Assembly (NCBI GenBank): GCA_036881905.1
Contig: JBAJNN010000011.1
Span: 1 to 61,909, forward strand
From: JBAJNN01 sp036881905
Lineage (GTDB): Bacteria; Pseudomonadota; Alphaproteobacteria; Rhizobiales; Im1
DNA: 61,909 nucleotides
Direction of reading: 5' to 3'
In this document: positions 54,946 to 61,909 of the stretch, piece by piece
Layout: each line of letters begins with the position of its first letter
Numbering within the stretch: position 1 is the stretch's first letter
Notes under the pieces: generated by a model
The model's input: the letters and a program-made list of their open reading frames with translations, nothing else
What the model was told of the DNA's origin: nothing
The model's database searches: none
Position numbers and translations under genes: made by a program

Positions 54946-55320
54946 ATGGCACAAATCGTTGTCCATGTAAATGACCGTCCCTATGCGATGCAGTGCAAGG
55001 ACGGCGAGGAGCAGCGTCTCGTTCAACTTGCGGAACTGATCGATCGCGAGGTCAGGGAGATGAAACGCAGCGTCGGCCAGGTTGGCGATTCGCGACTTCT
55101 GCTTATGGCGGGGCTTGTCATTGCTGATCGGCTCGATGACGCGCTTGGACGCATTGAAATCCTCAATGATCGTTTCTCAGATCAAGGTCAGCCAGTGCAG
55201 TCAGCGGCTTCGCAAGAGGCCGCGATGAAAGACCGTGTCGCTAAGCGGCTGACGGAAGCGGCCATCAGACTCGAGACTCTCAGCCGCGATTTCGGCGAGC
55301 CGGATAAAGGCATAGTATAA
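54946..55320 (+). CDS. zapA: Cell division protein ZapA
   Basis: 124 residues: IVVHVNDRPYAMQCKDGEEQRLVQLAELIDREVREMKRSVGQVGDSRLLLMAGLVIADRL, the ZapA globular domain, followed by a coiled coil. It binds FtsZ and stabilises the division ring. It sits upstream of the 6S RNA and ygfA, a very conserved neighbourhood. Confidence 0.92.
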   Translation: MAQIVVHVNDRPYAMQCKDGEEQRLVQLAELIDREVREMKRSVGQVGDSRLLLMAGLVIADRLDDALGRIEILNDRFSDQGQPVQSAASQEAAMKDRVAKRLTEAAIRLETLSRDFGEPDKGIV

Positions 55321-55411
55321 ACGTCCCTGTCGAACCATGATCCGTGCGGGTTTGCCGGCTGGAAATGGCTGCGGCGGGCGTCCCGGTGGTGGATTTTATC
55401 TCGATAATGTG

Positions 55412-55565
55412 CCAAGATACGAGACTGGGGCTACCCGGTGCGTCAGGATCATGCTTCCCTGGGCCCGATACCGATCCTTATGGGAGCTGTCACTGCCTGG
55501 AACCGCCGGTTCTCGGCAAACGGCGCCCACCTACGTAAGTAGGGACCCGGGATCATCAATCCGAC
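55412..55565 (+). ncRNA. ssrS: 6S RNA (ssrS)
   Basis: Located between zapA and ygfA, the standard place for 6S RNA. The core resembles alphaproteobacterial 6S: CTTCCCTGGGCCCGATACC, TTATGGGAGCTGTCACTGCC and GGCGCCCACCTACG, then GGGACCCGGGATCATC. The two GC-rich sides can form the long open-bubble hairpin that mimics an open promoter and traps sigma-70 RNA polymerase. Ends are approximate. Confidence 0.75.
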
Positions 55566-55739
55566 GGCCAGGGTGGCTCCGACCCGCTTCGTTCAATGTC
55601 CGTATAGGGTTCGTATTCCAAGGCACGCAATTGATTTCGTCCATTAGAGATGGCAGCCAAAATCGTGGTTTTGAGTCGCGCATCCTCCGCCGGTTCTTAC
55701 AGATATTATGTAAAATGTCCAAGTCACGGACCCTGAGTC

Positions 55740-56351
55740 ATGGCAAAGACAGATTGGGCGGAATCGGAGGTAAGAGAGATCAAAACCCGTAAACAGGCCC
55801 TGCGTAACGAAATGGCGCGTATTCGCGAGCGCGTTCATGACTGTATGAAGCAACGGGCCGGAGCAATGCTGGTTGCTCTGGCCGGCGATCTTGTTGAACC
55901 CGGTTGCGGGCGGGTTGTTTCCGGTTTTTACCCGTTTCGCGGCGAAATCGACAGTTTGCCTTTGTTGCAGACCATGGGCGATGCCGGCTGGGTGACATGC
56001 CTGCCAGTGGTGGTGGCTCGTGACGCCGCTTTAATGTTTAAGCGATGGCGCCGGGGCGAACCGACGCGATCGGGTTGCTTGGGAACGATGGAACCTGTTG
56101 CGTCCGCGCCGGTTGTCGAGCCCGATCTTTTGTTGATTCCTCTTCTGGCTTTCGACCGCTTCGGCCACCGTTTGGGATATGGCGCCGGGGCCTATGATCG
56201 CACGGTTGAGCGTCTGCGTCGTCTCCGGCCTGTCGTGACGGTGGGGCTTGCCTATTCGGCTCAGGAGGTGGCATGTGTTCCAAACGACTCGGAAGACCAG
56301 CGCCTCGACCGCATTTTGACCGAGAACGGGTTTATCGAGTTAGGCTCTTAA
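55740..56351 (+). CDS. ygfA: 5-formyltetrahydrofolate cyclo-ligase
   Basis: 203 residues. It converts 5-formyl-THF to methenyl-THF using ATP. The N-terminus has KTRKQALRNEMARIRERVHD, and the diagnostic C-terminal part is LLIPLLAFDRFGHRLGYGAGAYDRTVERL (GYGxGxYDR motif). It lies downstream of the 6S RNA and is usually cotranscribed with it. The end is 32 bp from the next gene. Confidence 0.91.
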   Translation: MAKTDWAESEVREIKTRKQALRNEMARIRERVHDCMKQRAGAMLVALAGDLVEPGCGRVVSGFYPFRGEIDSLPLLQTMGDAGWVTCLPVVVARDAALMFKRWRRGEPTRSGCLGTMEPVASAPVVEPDLLLIPLLAFDRFGHRLGYGAGAYDRTVERLRRLRPVVTVGLAYSAQEVACVPNDSEDQRLDRILTENGFIELGS

Positions 56352-56383
56352 AACGTGATGGATCCGGAAATAATCAGGGATCG

Positions 56384-57199
56384 ATGAGACTGATTTTCAT
56401 AGGCGATGTGGTCGGGCGTGGCGGTCGCAAGGTGGTATGCCAGGAATTACCCGGCCTGCGCGAGCGATTTGCGCCGGATCTGGTGGTTATCAACGGGGAA
56501 AATGCCGCAGGCGGCTTTGGGATCACCGAAGAGGTCTTTCACGAATTGAGACAGGCCGGCGGCGATGTCATTACGCTCGGCAATCACGCTTTCGACCAAA
56601 AGCAGGCCCTTGTGTTTATCGAGCGGGAGCACAACCTGCTGCGACCGCTGAATTTCCCCGACGGCACGCCTGGACGCGGCACCGGTCTGTTTGCCACCTC
56701 TGCGGGCCAACAGGTGCTTGTCATCAACGCCATGGGGCGACTGTTCATGGATCCGTTGGACGACCCCTTCAAACGGGTTGAGGCCGAGCTCGCATCCTGT
56801 CCGTTGGCCCAATCCTGCGATGCGGCAATCCTTGATTTTCATGCCGAGGCGACCTCGGAAAAAATGGCCATGGGCCATTTTCTCGACGGGCATGTGAGCT
56901 TGGTGGTCGGCACCCATACCCATGTGCCGACGGCCGATCACCAAATTCTGCCCTCAGGCACCGCCTATATGAGTGATGCCGGCATGTCGGGATCATATAA
57001 CTCGGTTATCGGTATGGACGCCACCGAGCCGATCTCACGGTTTACCCGCAAGATGGCGATGTCGCGCTTTACACCGGCCAGCGGCGAGGCGACCTTGTCG
57101 GGCGTTGCCGTGGAGGTGGATGACGAGACCGGGCTGGCCCTGAAAATAGCGCCGATCAGAATTGGCGGGCGTCTTGAGCCGGTTTTACCGGCGTTTTAG
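56384..57199 (+). CDS. YmdB/TIGR00282-family metallophosphoesterase
   Basis: 271 residues: MRLIFIGDVVGRGGRKVV, NGENAAGGFGITEEVFHELRQAGGDVITLGNHAFDQ, DFHAEATSEKMAMGHFLDGHVSLVVGTHTHVPTAD and GTAYMSDAGMSGSYNSVIG carry the metal ligands of this family. Relatives are cAMP or 2',3'-cyclic phosphodiesterases. AGGGATCG precedes the ATG at 56384; the frame is open upstream to 56273, inside ygfA. Order ygfA-ymdB-yebC is typical of alphaproteobacteria. Confidence 0.9.
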   Translation: MRLIFIGDVVGRGGRKVVCQELPGLRERFAPDLVVINGENAAGGFGITEEVFHELRQAGGDVITLGNHAFDQKQALVFIEREHNLLRPLNFPDGTPGRGTGLFATSAGQQVLVINAMGRLFMDPLDDPFKRVEAELASCPLAQSCDAAILDFHAEATSEKMAMGHFLDGHVSLVVGTHTHVPTADHQILPSGTAYMSDAGMSGSYNSVIGMDATEPISRFTRKMAMSRFTPASGEATLSGVAVEVDDETGLALKIAPIRIGGRLEPVLPAF

Positions 57200-57360
57200 G
57201 GCGATTGCCCAGTGACGACACCATGATGCTTATGCCATAGTATGTGCTATCGCCACTCTCAACATTTATGGGCCGCGACTATTTGGCAGGGGCTGTATTT
57301 GCGCCGGCCGAAACGTATGACTTAACGGGACAGAACGATAAGACACAAGGTTTAAAGGCA

Positions 57361-58116
57361 ATGGCCGGACATTCGCAATTCAAGAATATCATGCATCGTA
57401 AAGGGCGACAGGATGCGCTGCGCTCGAAACTGTTCTCAAAACTGTCCAGGGAAATTACGGTGGCGGCCAGGATGGGAGGGCTCGACCCCGACGGCAACCC
57501 GCGGCTGCGTCTGGCGATTCAGAACGCCAGGGCGCAATCGATGCCCAAGGAGAATGTAGAGCGCGCGATCAGCAAGTCGCAAATCGGCGAGGCGGATCAC
57601 TATGAGGAAATCCGCTATGAGGGCTATGGTCCAAAGGGTGTAGCCATCATTGTCGAAGCCCTCAGCGACAACCGCAATCGCACGGCAAGTGTCGTGCGGG
57701 CGATTTTCGCCAAATATGGCGGCAATCTCGGCGAGACTGGCTCGGTCGCGTTTTTGTTCGACCGGGTGGGCGAAATTGTCTATCGCGCGGATGCCGGCGA
57801 TGGCGAAACGATTCTCGACGCCGCCGTCAGCGCCGGGGCCGACGATGTCAATTCCAATGAGGACAACCATATCATCCTCTGCGCCTTTGAAAATCTCAAT
57901 GAGGTTTCCAATGTGCTCGAAACATCGCTTGGCCGCCCGTGCAGTGCGCGGATCGTCTGGACTCCGCGCTCTGTCGTCACTGTCGGTGAAGAGGGCGCAA
58001 ACGCCCTGATGAAACTTGTTGCGGCGCTGGAGGAGGACCATGACGTTCAGAGTGTCTACGCCAATTTCGAAATATCCGACGCGATCATGGCCCGCCTCGC
58101 AGCCGCAACGCCATGA
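57361..58116 (+). CDS. yebC: YebC/PmpR-family regulator
   Basis: 251 residues beginning MAGHSQFKNIMHRKGRQDALRSKLFSKLSREITVAARMGG, then NPRLRLAIQNARAQSMPKENVERAISK and EEIRYEGYGPKGVAIIVEALSDNRNRTASVVRAIFAKYGGNLGETGSVAFLFDRVG. The family was described as a transcription regulator and more recently as helping ribosomes at difficult stretches. A false upstream extension to 57244 exists. Usually followed by ruvC, which is not here. Confidence 0.93.
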   Translation: MAGHSQFKNIMHRKGRQDALRSKLFSKLSREITVAARMGGLDPDGNPRLRLAIQNARAQSMPKENVERAISKSQIGEADHYEEIRYEGYGPKGVAIIVEALSDNRNRTASVVRAIFAKYGGNLGETGSVAFLFDRVGEIVYRADAGDGETILDAAVSAGADDVNSNEDNHIILCAFENLNEVSNVLETSLGRPCSARIVWTPRSVVTVGEEGANALMKLVAALEEDHDVQSVYANFEISDAIMARLAAATP

Positions 58117-58203
58117 CCACCAGTGGCACGCCCGTCAGGCCAGAACATTTTGAAGGGCCGGACAGTCCCGTTCCTGCCGCGCGGGGCATAGCGATCTTGC
58201 GCG

Positions 58204-58674
58204 TTAATCGAGGTCCTGCGTGGCCTTGAGCACGTCCCGAGCGTGGTTTGCCACCTTGACCTTGCGCCAGATGCGGGCGATGCGACCGTCTCTGCCGATC
58301 AGGAAGGTAGAGCGGTGTATACCCATATAGCTGCGACCATACATGCTTTTTAAGATCCACACCCCATAGGCTTCGATGGCGACGCGCTTCTCGTCAGAGG
58401 CAAGAATAATATCCAGATCATGCTTGGCCTTGAATTTCTCGTGTTTGGCGACCGAGTCGGCGGATATGCCGATAATTTCGCTATCGGCTCTCACAAAGTC
58501 GGGTTTAAGCTCGCTAAAGCCGATCGCCTCCTTGGTGCAACCGCTGGTATCGTCTTTCGGGTAGAAATAGACCACAACCTTGCGGCCCGCCAGCGCCGAC
58601 AGGGAGACCGTATCGCCGGTATCAGTCGGCAAAGTGAAGTCCGGCGCGCTGTCGCCTTCTTTCAAAGTGCTCAT
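58204..58674 (-). CDS. bcp: Thioredoxin-dependent peroxiredoxin Bcp
   Basis: 156 residues: SAPDFTLPTDTGDTVSLSALAGRKVVVYFYPKDDTSGCTKEAIGFSEL with the peroxidatic Cys in TSGCTKEA, where the other Cys position of the CxxxxC motif is occupied by non-Cys, so it is the 1-Cys-like form. RSTFLIGRDGRIARIWRKVKVANHARDVL closes the fold. Reduces peroxides. Convergent with yebC. Confidence 0.92.
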   Translation of the reverse strand: MSTLKEGDSAPDFTLPTDTGDTVSLSALAGRKVVVYFYPKDDTSGCTKEAIGFSELKPDFVRADSEIIGISADSVAKHEKFKAKHDLDIILASDEKRVAIEAYGVWILKSMYGRSYMGIHRSTFLIGRDGRIARIWRKVKVANHARDVLKATQDLD

Positions 58675-58845
58675 AATCTAAACTGTTCCTCAATGATTGC
58701 TTTTCGGTTAAGGAGCGGAAATGCCACTCGAAAAGGCTTTTATTATCCATAAATCACCATGAGTTACAAATCAAGGCCGCCTCACGGCCCGGCTGGTTAT
58801 AAATGACGGGACAGACGGTCTTGTAAGGGACGGGTCGCAAGGCGG

Positions 58846-58948
58846 TAGAGCATAATCCGATCCGGAGAAGCGAGGATCGACAAGATGATGCGGACACAAT
58901 AAAGACTTAGAGTGCCGGTTCGATTCAATCGGATCGAATGGCGCTCTA
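58846..58948. repeat. Long palindromic unit of the REP-like family
   Basis: TAGAGCATAATCCGATCCGGAGAAGCG at the left and ATCGGATCGAATGGCGCTCTA at the right form an imperfect inverted repeat of about 100 bp. The left half matches the units inside traE (6566, 6623). It ends 12 bases before the AsmA-family start codon, so it covers that gene's promoter region. Confidence 0.6.
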
Positions 58949-58959
58949 GTGTCGGGAAA

Positions 58960-61023
58960 ATGGCCTTAAAGGACCTGATTGCCGTGAAACGTGTTGTTCT
59001 GGTTGCTCTCATTGTGCTGGCCCTGATTGTCACGGCAGCGGTCGTCGCAAAGGCGATCATGCCTTCGGATTTCATTGTTGAAAAGGCCACTCGGGCGCTT
59101 AGCAAACAAACCGGCTTCGCGTTGCGGGTCGAAAGCCCTCCCAGTTTTTCATTGTGGCCACGACCGGCGTTAATCATTGAAGGCGCAACCCTGACCAATC
59201 CCTCCTTCCCGTCGAAGCCGATGATGCGCACCCAGCGGGTCATCATGGAGTTGTCGCTGTTTGACCTCTTATCCTTCCATGTCAAAATCAGCGCATTGAC
59301 CGTCAAAAATCCCCAAATCGATTTTACGGTCGATGAAGAAGGACGCAGCAACTGGCGTTTTGCTTCGACGCATACGAAAACCGGTGCGCCCTACCCCGCC
59401 GAATCGCCGCCGCCCTTGCAGAATAGCGCGCGCGACAGCGCGGCAGGTGGCGAATCTGTTGCTCCAACCCGCATCATTGATGGTCGTATTCATTATTTCG
59501 ATGCGCGCTCGCACACTGTTTTCGATGCCGCAAAGGTGAATATGATCATAACCCCGCATGGTCTTTACGGTCCACTTGATGTTGAAGGCGAACTGGAATG
59601 GAATGGCGAGATTGTGGGAATCATGGCTTACGTCGAGCACCCGATGGCGCTGGCAGGTGGCGGAACATCGCCGCTCGACCTGTCGTTGAATTCTAGGCTT
59701 GTGCAACTTTCCTATGGCGGGCTGGTTTCTTTGAGCGGGGGACCGAATCTAGCCGGAGAGATCGACATAGACGCCCCATCTTTACGCAACTTTGCAGAAT
59801 GGGTCGCCATGCCCGTGCCCTTCGCTCAAGCGTTACGGACCTTCAGGCTCGGTGGCGACGTTGAACTGCAAGATCAGATCATCACCTTCACCGATACGAC
59901 TCTCCTGCTCGATACGATGCGCGCAACCGGCGATATACGAATCGAGCCGGGCGATGAAAGACCGAAAGTCACCGCCAGCCTTGGCCTCGATCGTATCGAT
60001 CTTAGTCCCGCCAAGTTCCGAATCACCCATTCCGATAGTGTCGGGCCCAGCGACGGGGCGCAAACCGCCGCCATGGCGCCAGGCTGGAGCACACGACCGA
60101 TAGACTTGACCGGCCTTAAGGGTGTCGATGCCGATTTGACCCTCGTGGCCTCACACATGATTTACGGCCGGATCGAAACCGGCAAAACCATGTTCAAAGC
60201 CACAATCGATAACGGCGTTTTGCAGGCTGATTTCAGCGAAATCGCGCTCTATGGCGGGCAATCCGCCGGCAGGCTCGTTCTCGACGCCAGCCATGATGCG
60301 GCGCGCATACGGGCAGGCTTCATTGCCAAGGGCTGTGATGGTCACGAGCTGTTGCGCGATGTCACCGGTTTTACGTGGCTTGACGGCACCGCCACGGTCT
60401 CTCTCTCGCTCGCCGCGATCGGCCACAGCCAGAGCGAGCTTGTCTCGTCCATAACCGGAAAGGCTGGGTTCACCGTCACCAACGGGCATATTCGCAGCCT
60501 CGACATGACAAGGATGCTGCGCACTGTCTCGCAAGATATTCTCTCCGGTTGGGGGGCGCGGCCGGATTTAAGCACCGCCATGACCATCATGCAGGCGCAT
60601 TTCACCCTCGACCATGGCCGCGCCGCCAACGATGATTTTTATTTCATGGGCCCGGCAATTCAGGTAACGGGCCGGGGTGTGGTCGATCTGAGCGAACGCA
60701 GCCTCGATTACCGGGTTGAGAGCAAGCCGATCGACTCCGGCAAACAATCGAACGGTCAAATGACGATAAAAGTCGCCGATGTGCCGATCATGATCAGAGG
60801 GACCTGGACCAGCCCGCTGATTTACCCCGACATTGCCGGTATCTTACAAGACCCGCGCGCGGCTTATGAGGCGCTTGAGAACCGGCTTGACGGTCATGCC
60901 GTTTCGCCAAGCGGCAGGCAAAAGCGCGATGCCGGTTCAAGCATCGACGAGGACAGCAGGCGGCGTCTCAACGAAATACTCAAAAGCCTGTTTGACAGCG
61001 GCGCCAGTCACGCCGCTCATTAG
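58960..61023 (+). CDS. AsmA-family envelope protein
   Basis: 687 residues. An N-terminal membrane anchor (VVLVALIVLALIVTAAVVAKAIM) is followed by the AsmA N-terminal domain (RALSKQTGFALRVESPPSFSLWPRPALIIEGATLTNPSFPSKPMMRTQRVIMELSLFDLLSFHVKISALTVKNPQIDF). A C-terminal AsmA-2-type region is recognisable from SSITGKAGFTVTNGHIRSLDMTRML and VTGRGVVDLSERSLDYRVESKP. Such proteins span the periplasm and help lipid transport and outer-membrane maintenance. The start at 58960 follows a weak GGGAAA. Confidence 0.88.
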   Translation: MALKDLIAVKRVVLVALIVLALIVTAAVVAKAIMPSDFIVEKATRALSKQTGFALRVESPPSFSLWPRPALIIEGATLTNPSFPSKPMMRTQRVIMELSLFDLLSFHVKISALTVKNPQIDFTVDEEGRSNWRFASTHTKTGAPYPAESPPPLQNSARDSAAGGESVAPTRIIDGRIHYFDARSHTVFDAAKVNMIITPHGLYGPLDVEGELEWNGEIVGIMAYVEHPMALAGGGTSPLDLSLNSRLVQLSYGGLVSLSGGPNLAGEIDIDAPSLRNFAEWVAMPVPFAQALRTFRLGGDVELQDQIITFTDTTLLLDTMRATGDIRIEPGDERPKVTASLGLDRIDLSPAKFRITHSDSVGPSDGAQTAAMAPGWSTRPIDLTGLKGVDADLTLVASHMIYGRIETGKTMFKATIDNGVLQADFSEIALYGGQSAGRLVLDASHDAARIRAGFIAKGCDGHELLRDVTGFTWLDGTATVSLSLAAIGHSQSELVSSITGKAGFTVTNGHIRSLDMTRMLRTVSQDILSGWGARPDLSTAMTIMQAHFTLDHGRAANDDFYFMGPAIQVTGRGVVDLSERSLDYRVESKPIDSGKQSNGQMTIKVADVPIMIRGTWTSPLIYPDIAGILQDPRAAYEALENRLDGHAVSPSGRQKRDAGSSIDEDSRRRLNEILKSLFDSGASHAAH

Positions 61024-61272
61024 GGTTTAAGGCCCGCTCGGCCCATCCTTTCGGCGAGAGCCGATTCTCATATGAATGATGAAGCAGGGGACTAGCCTGC
61101 AGAGAAGACGGCAGTGAAAGCTTACGCTAAGGTAAGCTTACTCTTGCAAGAGCAATTTTGTTCACATACAATACAAGAAGCCAGGGAGAAACCGAGTCGA
61201 TCTCTCCCCATAAAATGAGACTCACTTTTACAGCTTTAGGCAGGGTCCTGTCCTTGAAAAAGAGCGAGTGGA

Positions 61273-61909
61273 ATGAACATTCGGGCTGAGTCTGTCTCCT
61301 CACTGACCGGGGAGCGGCGGGCGGTGTTGCTGTCAGAGCAAGAGACGCGGTTGGCTGTCGGGCAAGTATCGACCGTGTCGTTGGCCATTGAGGTTCACCA
61401 GGTGGTCGGCTACGAGCGCGAAGGCGATGACCTGATTGTGATTCTGACCAACGGGGAGACGATCATTCTCTCCGATTATTTTCTTGACGATGCGGATGGC
61501 AAACCGGTTCTACAGCTTTGGGATAACAAGATCGCCGATTACGTCGATGTGGGCATCGATCCCTCGGGCGGCGCGGGCTTATTAGCGACCCAAGAGGGTC
61601 TGTTCGGTTCAAACACGCAAGCTTGGGCGTTAGGCGCCGCCGGGTCTGTCGCGCTAGCCGGGGGTCTCGCCCTGGCCGGTGGGTTTGACAATGACTCCAA
61701 AACTGAAACCACGCATCGTCTGGCGTTTCGCCTGACCGCCAATTCCGATAGCGGAGTCCAAGGCGATAGCATCACCAACAACACAACGCCAACCATCGCC
61801 GGCACGGCGGAAGCAAACGCCTCCATCACGATATTCATCGATGGAAATCTGGCCGGTACGGTCAAGGCGAATGACGAAGGCGCGTGGAAATTCAAAATAC
61901 CAACAGGGA
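61273..61909 (+). CDS. BapA-like large secreted adhesin, N-terminal part only
   Basis: An open frame from ATG 61273 runs off the window (212 codons seen). The first ~130 residues fit the BapA prefix domain: VSLAIEVHQVVGYEREGDDLIVILTNGETIILSDYF, DGKPVLQLWDNKIADY and a hydrophobic ALGAAGSVALAGGLALAGGF segment. They are followed by the first bacterial Ig-like repeat (TANSDSGVQGDSITNNTTPTIAGTAEANASITIFIDGNLAGTVKANDEGAWKFKIPTG). Proteins of this build are giant repeat adhesins secreted by type I systems and kept at the surface for biofilm or host attachment. No TolC/ABC genes are visible here. Confidence 0.82.
   Translation, partial: MNIRAESVSSLTGERRAVLLSEQETRLAVGQVSTVSLAIEVHQVVGYEREGDDLIVILTNGETIILSDYFLDDADGKPVLQLWDNKIADYVDVGIDPSGGAGLLATQEGLFGSNTQAWALGAAGSVALAGGLALAGGFDNDSKTETTHRLAFRLTANSDSGVQGDSITNNTTPTIAGTAEANASITIFIDGNLAGTVKANDEGAWKFKIPTG

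Noticed and set aside
1..61909. Random sequencing or assembly errors as the cause of all frameshifts
   Set aside because: dnaE, mrpA-G, proS, lolC, asmA and others are open over many kilobases, whereas breaks cluster in mobile DNA, thiOSG and phoX. Single cases such as phoX could still be errors.
1..61909. CRISPR array
   Set aside because: No regularly spaced direct repeats of suitable length are visible, and no cas-like genes occur.
1..61909. tRNA or rRNA genes
   Set aside because: I saw no tRNA-like block with a TTCGAAT loop and CCA-type end and no rRNA sequence, but this was by eye only.

Overview
The window looks like an alphaproteobacterial chromosome, probably Rhodospirillales or a relative. 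The evidence is the short-form ProS, the map-radC pair, zapA-6S RNA-ygfA, a LolC/E-LolD pair beside proS, a split-type Mrp antiporter and a RibB carrying a degenerate cyclohydrolase II tail. Housekeeping genes are intact over long stretches (dnaE, mrpA-G, proS, asmA). Accessory and some biosynthetic genes are broken by frameshifts, nonsense codons and insertions. Because the damage is clustered by function, I read it as real pseudogene formation in an eroding, possibly host-associated genome rather than random sequencing error. I cannot name the species.

Layout. 1-4.9 kb: methylcitrate cycle (prpD, prpC, prpB) preceded by a broken acyl-CoA thioesterase. 4.9-7.5 kb: minus-strand remnant of an F-type conjugation operon (DUF1640-like, traL, traE, traK, traB), with traE split by palindromic repeats. 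7.7-10.7 kb: a more A/T-rich AbgT transporter plus peptidase T. 10.7-20.9 kb: a decayed plasmid/ICE-like island holding a Sel1 protein, a ParM/StbA-like actin, a PIN-domain module, a glycine-zipper lipoprotein, a truncated ArdC-type antirestriction protein, an intact brnTA toxin-antitoxin, a broken XRE-ImmA protein, a broken MATE pump and an IS5-family transposase fragment. 21-23.7 kb: a second AbgT transporter with an M20 amidohydrolase. 24-27 kb: a lipoprotein and minus-strand phage-tail remnants.

27-33 kb: phoX (one frameshift), glutaryl-CoA dehydrogenase, Fe-superoxide dismutase, ribB and a small hypothetical. 33.3-39.3 kb: complete mrpABCDEFG Na+/H+ antiporter operon. 39.3-42.8 kb: lolD, lolC/E and proS, overlapping on the minus strand. 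43.4-48.8 kb: map, radC, dnaE. 49.4-51.3 kb: thiG, thiS and thiO, all frameshifted, so this copy of the thiazole branch of thiamin synthesis is dead. 51.5-58.7 kb: truA, bioY, a DUF1284 gene, a DD-carboxypeptidase, zapA, 6S RNA, ygfA, a YmdB-type phosphodiesterase, yebC and bcp. 58.9-61.9 kb: an AsmA-family protein and the start of a large BapA-like secreted adhesin that runs off the window.

The most novel signal is non-coding. Three copies (19267-19410, 29134-29284, 49238-49390) of a roughly 150-bp inverted-repeat element are each flanked by a perfect 4-bp target duplication (ATCA, AGAC, AGTC). A second, unrelated 273-bp inverted-repeat element sits between radC and dnaE and supplies part of the radC stop codon. 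IS200/IS605-like end hairpins and a palindromic REP-like family are also present. Together these suggest active or recent small-repeat mobility in a genome that is losing genes.
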